A stretch of 10,997 bases of DNA from Oscillospiraceae bacterium. Its GTDB lineage: Bacteria; Bacillota; Clostridia; Oscillospirales; Oscillospiraceae. The stretch lies in the NCBI GenBank assembly GCA_015068335.1, contig SVKT01000039.1, forward strand, positions 1 through 10,997, given 5' to 3'. Below, one piece after another: positions 6,057 to 10,997 of this stretch (positions are counted from its first letter, which is position 1; every line of letters begins with the position of its first letter). A program made the translations under genes and the position numbers. The notes under the pieces were generated by a model, which was not told the origin of the DNA, ran no database searches, and saw nothing but the letters and a program-made list of their open reading frames with translations.

Positions 6057-7469
6057 ATGGTATTCAGCAGTTTGATCTATATATTTGCCTTTCTGCCGGC
6101 GCTGCTGGTGTGCTATTTCGGCCTTGCCCGGCGGCGGGGGGTGAGAAACGGCATCCTGCTGGCGTTCAGCCTGCTGTTTTACAGTTGGGGCGGATGGAGC
6201 CTGATGCCGCTGCTGCTGGCGTCCATCGGACTGAACTTTTTTCTCGGCAGCCGTGTAGCACCGGACAAGCCGCGACGCAAGGTGTTTCTGGTGCTGGCGG
6301 TGACCTGCAATCTGGCTCTTTTGTTCGTGTTCAAGTATCTGGGCTTTGCCACCACCATCCTCTCGAAATTCATCCCCGCCGTGGTGCCGGTGGAGATCGT
6401 GCTGCCCATCGGCATCTCCTTCTACACCTTCCAGGGTCTCAGTTACGTGCTGGACGTCTATATGGGCAACGCCGCGCCCAGCCGAAAACTCTCGGAGGTG
6501 GCGCTGTATATCGCCCTGTTCCCCCAGTTGGTGGCGGGCCCCATCGTGCGATACACCACGGTCTGTGAGGAACTGTCCACCCGCAAAGAGACGCTGGACG
6601 ACGTTTTCTTCGGCGTGCAGCGCTTCTGCTTCGGCCTTGCCAAGAAGGTGCTCATCGCCAATCAGGCCGGCGCGCTGGCGGACGCGGTCTTCTCCCAGAA
6701 TCCGGTGATGATGTCCACCGCCCTTGCGTGGCTGGGCGTGATCGCCTACACCTTCCAGATCTACTTCGACTTCTCCGGCTACTCCGATATGGCCATCGGT
6801 CTGGGCCGCGTGTTCGGTTTCCACTTCCTTGAAAACTTCAACTATCCGTATATCTCCAAGTCCATCACGGAGTTCTGGCGCAGATGGCATATGTCCCTGG
6901 GCACCTGGTTCCGGGACTATCTGTACCTGCCTCTGGGCGGCAACCGCGTGAGCGCGTGGAAGCACGTGCGCAACATTCTCGTTGTCTGGATGCTGACGGG
7001 CCTGTGGCACGGCGCGGCGTGGACGTTCATCCTCTGGGGATTGTACTACGGCTTGCTTCTGCTGGGCGAGAAGTTCCTGTGGGGCAAGGCCATCGCCCGC
7101 ACCCCTGCCGTGGTGCAGCACGTCTACACGCTGCTGGCGGTGCTGCTGGGCTGGCTGGTCTTCCGCGCCGCCGGCGTGGACGAGGTGCTGCGCTTCCTGC
7201 AAGGAATGTTCGGCGGCGCGCCGGCGGGGCTGTGGAGCGAGCAGGTGACCTATCTGCTGCTGCAATACCGCTGGGAACTGCTGGTGGCCTGCGTGCTGTC
7301 CTGCCCCGTGGTGCCCACGCTGCTGGCGCGGTGCGAAAAAAACGGGGGAAAGACCGCGGCTGCGGTGCTGTATGTGGTGATGCCGTTGCTGGCGCTGGTG
7401 CTGGCGGGCTGGTCCTGCGTGCGGCTGGTCAGTTCCGGCTTCAATCCCTTTATCTACTTCCAGTTCTGA
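6057..7469 (+). CDS. MBOAT family membrane O-acyltransferase (AlgI/DltB/PatA-like)
   Basis: 470 residues with about ten or more hydrophobic segments, starting at the ATG seven bases after GGAG (6046-6049). MBOAT hallmarks are clear. One is the FWRRWHMSLGTWFRDYLYLPLGG region with H278. The other is TGLWHGAAW with the catalytic-type histidine H318 at the end of a membrane helix. These correspond to the two conserved histidines of alginate acetyltransferase AlgI. Such proteins move an acyl (usually acetyl) group from a cytoplasmic donor across the membrane for transfer onto an extracytoplasmic glycan. The next gene, 13 nt downstream, encodes the DHHW/AlgX-like partner, so both act as one acetylation module. 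The glycan acceptor is not identifiable, since no polymer biosynthesis genes adjoin. The absence of a D-alanine (dlt) gene set argues against DltB. Confidence 0.93.
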   Translation: MVFSSLIYIFAFLPALLVCYFGLARRRGVRNGILLAFSLLFYSWGGWSLMPLLLASIGLNFFLGSRVAPDKPRRKVFLVLAVTCNLALLFVFKYLGFATTILSKFIPAVVPVEIVLPIGISFYTFQGLSYVLDVYMGNAAPSRKLSEVALYIALFPQLVAGPIVRYTTVCEELSTRKETLDDVFFGVQRFCFGLAKKVLIANQAGALADAVFSQNPVMMSTALAWLGVIAYTFQIYFDFSGYSDMAIGLGRVFGFHFLENFNYPYISKSITEFWRRWHMSLGTWFRDYLYLPLGGNRVSAWKHVRNILVVWMLTGLWHGAAWTFILWGLYYGLLLLGEKFLWGKAIARTPAVVQHVYTLLAVLLGWLVFRAAGVDEVLRFLQGMFGGAPAGLWSEQVTYLLLQYRWELLVACVLSCPVVPTLLARCEKNGGKTAAAVLYVVMPLLALVLAGWSCVRLVSSGFNPFIYFQF

Positions 7470-7482
7470 AAGGGGGGTCTGT

Positions 7483-8661
7483 ATGAAACGGAAGGCACAG
7501 ATCGTGTTTTTGAGCCTCTGCGCGCTGGCGCTGGTGCTGGTGCCGCTCCTCACGCTGATCGGACCCCACAAATCGGTGTCCTACTATGAGCAGCGGGGGT
7601 TGGCGAAATTCCCTGAACTGAGCCGGGAAGCAGTGCTGGACGGCACGTATTTCTCGGAACTGGAAACCGTGTACAAGGACCACATCTTCCAGCGCGACCG
7701 CATTTTGAAGGTGAACGCCATCGCGGAACTGCTGCTGGGCCGGGTCACGGTCAACAACATCATCGTCAACAGCGACAAACTGCTGGACTCCTTCGGCTTC
7801 CTCCGCTGGGGACTGGACTATCTCAAACCGGAGGCGGAGGCCATCGCGGCGCAGTACGCGTCCCTGAACGGGATGATCACCGCCTACGGCGGGCAGTTCT
7901 GCTATCTGGGCCTGCCCCAGCAAACCACCTATTTCGCCGACGAGTACCCCGCCTATATGGACAGCCGCCTCTGGCACACCACCGGCATCCGCGACATTTT
8001 CGGCGCGGCGATGGAGACCCAGGGCGTGCCGTTTCTGAATATGTACGCGGCGTTTCAGGCGGCGGGTCAGCCGGAGGAATACTATTACGATTCCGACCAC
8101 CACTCCTCCGGCGAGGGCGCGTTTTTCACCTACCTGACGCTGATGGAGCAACTCAGCGCCCAGTCCGGCGGTGAACTGGACTACCTCACCGAGGAGGACT
8201 TCACCAAAACCACGCTGAAAAATCCCTTCCTCGGCTCCTCCAACCGGAAACTGTACGGCCTCTGGGATTCTGCGGACGCGGTGACGCTGTATACCCCCAA
8301 GACGGAAATCGCCTTTACCCGCTATGATAACGGCGTGCCGAAAAACAGCATCAACGCGCTGCCGTATACGGAGGAGGAAGTGACGACCTATTCCGTCTAT
8401 ATGGGCGGCGACGTGGCGGAGACCGTTATTCAGACCAACCGCCCCGACCTGCCCAGCATCCTCATCTACGGCGACTCCTTCACCAACCCGCTGGAAAGCG
8501 TCCTCTGGGCGAATTTCAACGAGACCCGCACGCTGGACTACCGCTACTACACGGCCAAATCCTTGCGGGCGTATATCGAGGAATACCGGCCGGACTATGT
8601 GGTGTGCGTCCGGGACGAGAGCACCTACTTCGCCAGAACCGGCAACGGAAGGACTGACTGA
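7483..8661 (+). CDS. DHHW family / AlgX-AlgJ-like SGNH protein, glycan O-acetylation partner
   Basis: 392 residues. The ATG follows a G-rich SD (AAGGGGGG, 7470-7477) that begins right at the stop of the MBOAT gene. An uncleaved-looking signal anchor spans residues about 5-26, so the body is extracytoplasmic. The family signature is present: D205-H206-H207 in DSDHHSSGEG, where the usual fourth residue tryptophan is serine, and GDSF with the candidate nucleophile S332 near 330-333. AlgX/AlgJ-type proteins accept acetyl from the MBOAT partner and pass it to polysaccharide hydroxyls. Position, spacing and family all support an operon with the preceding gene. The exact acceptor is unknown. The loss of the family tryptophan may be normal variation. 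Confidence 0.88.
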   Translation: MKRKAQIVFLSLCALALVLVPLLTLIGPHKSVSYYEQRGLAKFPELSREAVLDGTYFSELETVYKDHIFQRDRILKVNAIAELLLGRVTVNNIIVNSDKLLDSFGFLRWGLDYLKPEAEAIAAQYASLNGMITAYGGQFCYLGLPQQTTYFADEYPAYMDSRLWHTTGIRDIFGAAMETQGVPFLNMYAAFQAAGQPEEYYYDSDHHSSGEGAFFTYLTLMEQLSAQSGGELDYLTEEDFTKTTLKNPFLGSSNRKLYGLWDSADAVTLYTPKTEIAFTRYDNGVPKNSINALPYTEEEVTTYSVYMGGDVAETVIQTNRPDLPSILIYGDSFTNPLESVLWANFNETRTLDYRYYTAKSLRAYIEEYRPDYVVCVRDESTYFARTGNGRTD

Positions 8662-8673
8662 ACTCCATAGCAA

Positions 8674-8710
8674 ACCGGCGTTGGGCCAGAGCCCGGCGCC
8701 GGTCTTTTTT
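8674..8710 (+). terminator. Rho-independent terminator of the acetylation operon
   Basis: ACCGGCGTTGGGC (8674-8686) pairs with GCCCGGCGCCGGT (8691-8703), 13 bp including two G-U pairs, with a CAGA loop, then C and six T's (8705-8710). It starts 12 nt after the stop codon. Confidence 0.92.
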
Positions 8711-8744
8711 GCTGTTTATAGGGGAAAAGGGGGCGATTTTGACC

Positions 8745-8773
8745 TGTACAACCCCCGGGAAATGCGGTATGAT
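8745..8773 (+). promoter_or_regulatory. Likely promoter of the reactivation protein / metH operon
   Basis: TATGAT (8768-8773) is a good -10. TGTACA (8745-8750) is 17 nt upstream and matches 4/6 of the -35 consensus. A better hexamer, TTGACC (8739-8744), overlaps the right zone but is 23 nt away, too far. No SAM or cobalamin riboswitch fits in the roughly 30-nt leader. Confidence 0.55.
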
Positions 8774-8807
8774 ACAAGAGAGAAACCAGAGGGAAAGGAG
8801 GGGTTGT

Positions 8808-9467
8808 ATGCTGCTGGACCGGGAAGAAGCGCTGCGCTGTCTGGGCGCGGGCGCGGGGGCGACGGAGGAACTGTGCCTTGCGGTGGAAGCCGTTGCCCGA
8901 TCGCTGGAAGCGGCGGTGCAGCCCGCCTTTGTTTACCGCGTGTTCGATTTGGAGCGGCGGCAGGAGGGGCTGTTCCTCCGTGGCGCGGAGATGCTGCTGC
9001 CGGGCGAACTGGCGGAGACCGTGCTGAAAGACTGCACCCGGGCGGCGCTGCTGGCCTGCACCGTGGGCAGCCGGTTCGACGCGCTGCTCCTTGCCGAGCA
9101 GGCCCGGGATATGTCCCGGGCGGTGATGCTGGACGCCTGCGGCAGCGCGCTGGTGGAAGCGGGATGCGACGAGGCGGAGCGGCAACTTGCCGCCCGGCTG
9201 CCCGGCAGTTTTTTGACCGACCGGTTCAGCCCCGGCTACGGCGATTTGCCGCTGGAATTGCAGCGGGACATCTGCGCCGTGCTGGATGCCCGGCGGCGGC
9301 TGGGTCTCCACGTGACGGACAGTTTGCTGCTCAATCCGGTAAAGTCCGTCACGGCGGTCATCGGCATCGCGGAGCGCCCCCAGCCGGCGCGCATCCGTGG
9401 CTGCGCCCACTGTCCGCTGCGAGAGCGCTGTACACTTCGTAAGGGAGGAAACCATTGTGGCCTGTGA
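8808..9467 (+). CDS. Stand-alone methionine synthase (MetH) reactivation-domain protein
   Basis: 219 residues from ATG 8808, chosen because AAAGGAGGGG ends four bases upstream. Earlier in-frame starts overlap the promoter's -10 or lie before it. The protein matches the C-terminal AdoMet-binding domain of MetH: a helical N-terminal half, then R139-F-S-P-G-Y144 (E. coli RxxPGY, the AdoMet-contacting motif), a helix, and a strand with LHVTDSLLLNPVKSV, matching the family's LTES...P..S. In E. coli this domain reductively remethylates inactive cob(II)alamin. Here it is separate, as in Thermotoga maritima (TM0269 beside MetH TM0268). The C-terminus adds four cysteines, C199-x2-C202-x5-C208-x8-C217, which could bind an Fe-S cluster or metal and help electron delivery. 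Its stop overlaps the metH start by 11 nt, indicating translational coupling. Confidence 0.88.
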   Translation: MLLDREEALRCLGAGAGATEELCLAVEAVARSLEAAVQPAFVYRVFDLERRQEGLFLRGAEMLLPGELAETVLKDCTRAALLACTVGSRFDALLLAEQARDMSRAVMLDACGSALVEAGCDEAERQLAARLPGSFLTDRFSPGYGDLPLELQRDICAVLDARRRLGLHVTDSLLLNPVKSVTAVIGIAERPQPARIRGCAHCPLRERCTLRKGGNHCGL

Positions 9468-10997
9468 TATTCTGAAACGATTTCCCGTCCTGATCCTGGA
9501 CGGTGCGATGGGAACGGTCTTGCAGCAGCGGGGCCTGCCCCCCGGCGGTCAGCCGGAACTGCTGAACCTGACCGACCCCGCCCTGCTGCGTTCCGTCTAT
9601 CGGGACTATATTGCCGCGGGCAGTCAGGTGATCTACGCCAATACCTTCGGCGCCAACGCGCTGAAACTGCGCCACACGGGATACGGCGTGGAGGAGATCG
9701 TCACGGCGGCGGTGTCCGTTGCCAGAGAGGCCGCCGCAGGCACGGAAACGCTGGTGGCGCTGGACGTCGGCCCGCTGGGCGAACTGCTGGAACCGATGGG
9801 CAGTCTGTCCTTTGAGCGGGCGTATGACCTCTTCCGCGAGATGATGGAGGCAGGCGCGAAAGCCGGCGCCGACCTGATCGTCATCGAAACGATGACGGAT
9901 CTCTGCGAGGCCAGAGCGGCGCTGCTGGCGGCCAAGGAGCATACCGACCTGCCGGTGTTTGTCACGATGTCCTTTGAGCCGGGCGGCCGCACTTTCACCG
10001 GCTGCACCGTGGCCTCTATGGCCCGGACGCTGGAAGGGCTGGGGGCGGACGCCATCGGCCTGAACTGCTCTCTGGGGCCCGACCTGCTCGCTCCGCTGCT
10101 GCGGGAGGTGTGCGAAAATACCCGCCTGCCCGTCATCGCCAAGCCCAATGCCGGCCTGCCCGACCCGGTGGACGGCCATTACGATATGGACCCCGAGACT
10201 TTTGCCCGGGCGCTGCTGCCCTGTCTGGAAGCCGGCGTCACCATCTTCGGCGGCTGCTGCGGCACGTCTCCGGACTACATCCGCGCCCTCTGCGCCGCGC
10301 TGGCGGGCAAGACCCCCGCTCCGCGCCGTTATGACGCTGTGGGCTTTGCCTGCACCGCGGTGACGCCCTGCCGTCTGGACGGCGTGCGCATCATCGGCGA
10401 GCGGGTCAATCCCACGGGCAAAAAGCGGTTCCAGCAGGCGCTGCTGGAACAGGATCTGGATTACATTCTGGACGTGGCGGTGGCGCAGGAAGACGCAGGA
10501 GCGGACATTCTGGACGTGAATGTGGGATATCCGGGCGTGGATGAAGTGGATATGCTGCCGCGAGTGGTAAAGAAACTGCAAAGCGCGGTTTCTCTGCCCC
10601 TGCAACTGGACTCCTCGGACCCCGCCGCTTTGGAGGCGGGTCTGCGGGTGTATAACGGCAAGGCCATCGTCAACTCCGTCAACGGCGAGGGGGAGGTGCT
10701 GGAACGCATCCTGCCCATCGTGAAGAAATACGGCGCCGCCGTGGTGGGTCTGACGCTGGATAAGAACGGCATCCCCCAGACGGCGGAGGAACGGGTGACC
10801 ATCGCCCGGCGCATTCTGGACGCGGCACTTTCCTACGGCATCCCTAAGGAGGATGTGTTCATCGACTGTCTGACCCTCACCGTGTCCGCCCAGCAGGAGC
10901 AGGCGGCGGAGACCTTGAAAGCCGTGCGCGCCGTGCGGGAGGAACTGGGTCTGCAAACGGTGCTGGGCGTGTCCAATATCTCCTTTGGTCTGCCCAA
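9457..10997 (+). CDS. metH: Cobalamin-dependent methionine synthase, N-terminal part (3' partial)
   Basis: The start is GTG 9457, eight bases after GGGAGG (9443-9448) and inside the end of the previous gene. The first in-frame ATG is within the conserved DGAMGT motif and cannot be the start. At least 513 codons are open to the window edge. Residues about 8-285 form the homocysteine S-methyltransferase barrel: DGAMGT near 15-20, and zinc ligands C204 (in LNCSLGP) and C267-C268 (in GGCCGT), the Cys/Cys-Cys set of MetH. Residues about 305-513 form the pterin-binding barrel: ERVNPTG (315-321), DVNVGYP (353-359), LDSSD (384-388) and NSVNGE (406-411), which binds methyltetrahydrofolate. The cobalamin-binding domain should follow beyond the window. 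The activation domain is supplied by the upstream gene. It makes methionine from homocysteine. Confidence 0.95.
   Translation, partial: MACDILKRFPVLILDGAMGTVLQQRGLPPGGQPELLNLTDPALLRSVYRDYIAAGSQVIYANTFGANALKLRHTGYGVEEIVTAAVSVAREAAAGTETLVALDVGPLGELLEPMGSLSFERAYDLFREMMEAGAKAGADLIVIETMTDLCEARAALLAAKEHTDLPVFVTMSFEPGGRTFTGCTVASMARTLEGLGADAIGLNCSLGPDLLAPLLREVCENTRLPVIAKPNAGLPDPVDGHYDMDPETFARALLPCLEAGVTIFGGCCGTSPDYIRALCAALAGKTPAPRRYDAVGFACTAVTPCRLDGVRIIGERVNPTGKKRFQQALLEQDLDYILDVAVAQEDAGADILDVNVGYPGVDEVDMLPRVVKKLQSAVSLPLQLDSSDPAALEAGLRVYNGKAIVNSVNGEGEVLERILPIVKKYGAAVVGLTLDKNGIPQTAEERVTIARRILDAALSYGIPKEDVFIDCLTLTVSAQQEQAAETLKAVRAVREELGLQTVLGVSNISFGLP

Noticed and set aside
4992..7571. 859-residue open frame on the minus strand across nagB and the MBOAT gene
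   Set aside because: It spans two real genes, a terminator and a promoter on the other strand. The translation is compositionally odd (Q, H and R rich) with no family resemblance.
8767..8776. GTATGATACA shared by the nagB upstream dyad (4971-4980) and the reactivation-protein promoter, as a common operator
   Set aside because: At 8767 it is simply the -10 region and there is no inverted partner nearby, so a shared regulator is not supported.
8711..8807. SAM or cobalamin riboswitch before the reactivation protein and metH
   Set aside because: The leader after the predicted start is about 30 nt and holds only the SD. No riboswitch core fits.
9358..10956. 532-residue open frame on the minus strand opposite metH
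   Set aside because: The + strand carries MetH motifs with zinc ligands. The minus frame is a GC-rich shadow with no recognisable motifs.

Overview
The window is about 60% G+C by eye. It reads as chromosomal DNA of an anaerobic Clostridia-class Bacillota, most likely an Oscillospiraceae-type gut bacterium. The reasons are strong AGGAGG-type ribosome binding sites, compact GC-rich hairpin terminators with T tracts, a clostridial-type reverse rubrerythrin, and a cobalamin-dependent methionine synthase whose reactivation domain is a separate protein. All nine recognised genes lie on the + strand. They form short transcription units separated by clear terminators and promoters. No gene-free stretch exceeds 300 bases, and I see no tRNA, rRNA, CRISPR array, insertion sequence or phage gene.

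Layout. 1-1308: the 3' part of a membrane protein with P-type ATPase topology but lost catalytic motifs, closed by a terminator. 1546-3618: a single-gene unit for an EF-G-like translational GTPase (FusA2/EF-G2 type), with a near-consensus promoter, a structured leader and a terminator. 3897-4484: reverse rubrerythrin (peroxide/oxygen defence) behind an operator-like promoter, with a terminator. 4621-4827: a 68-residue two-helix membrane protein. 5016-5801: glucosamine-6-phosphate deaminase (nagB) behind a promoter overlapping a 9-bp inverted repeat, with a terminator. 6057-8661: a two-gene operon of an MBOAT O-acyltransferase and a DHHW/AlgX-like SGNH protein, expected to O-acetylate a surface glycan, with a terminator. 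8808-10997: the methionine synthase reactivation protein followed, with an 11-nt overlap, by metH, which runs off the end and starts at GTG 9457.

How the genes work together. The MBOAT and DHHW proteins are a membrane/extracytoplasmic pair. The reactivation protein and MetH together make the complete cobalamin-dependent homocysteine methylation machine that E. coli carries on one polypeptide. The other genes are single-function units with no obvious shared pathway, so most of the window looks like ordinary core genome.

The most unusual signal is not a gene. On a full read of the window I found no AGCT and no CATG, where roughly 40 of each would be expected by composition. Codon choice visibly bends to avoid them: GAA-CTG rather than GAG-CTG, CAG-TTG rather than CAG-CTG, and T-ending rather than C-ending codons before ATG. 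Other points worth a look are the conserved-looking but catalytically altered P-type ATPase relative, the EF-G paralogue lacking the catalytic histidine, and dyad symmetries in the rubrerythrin and nagB promoters.
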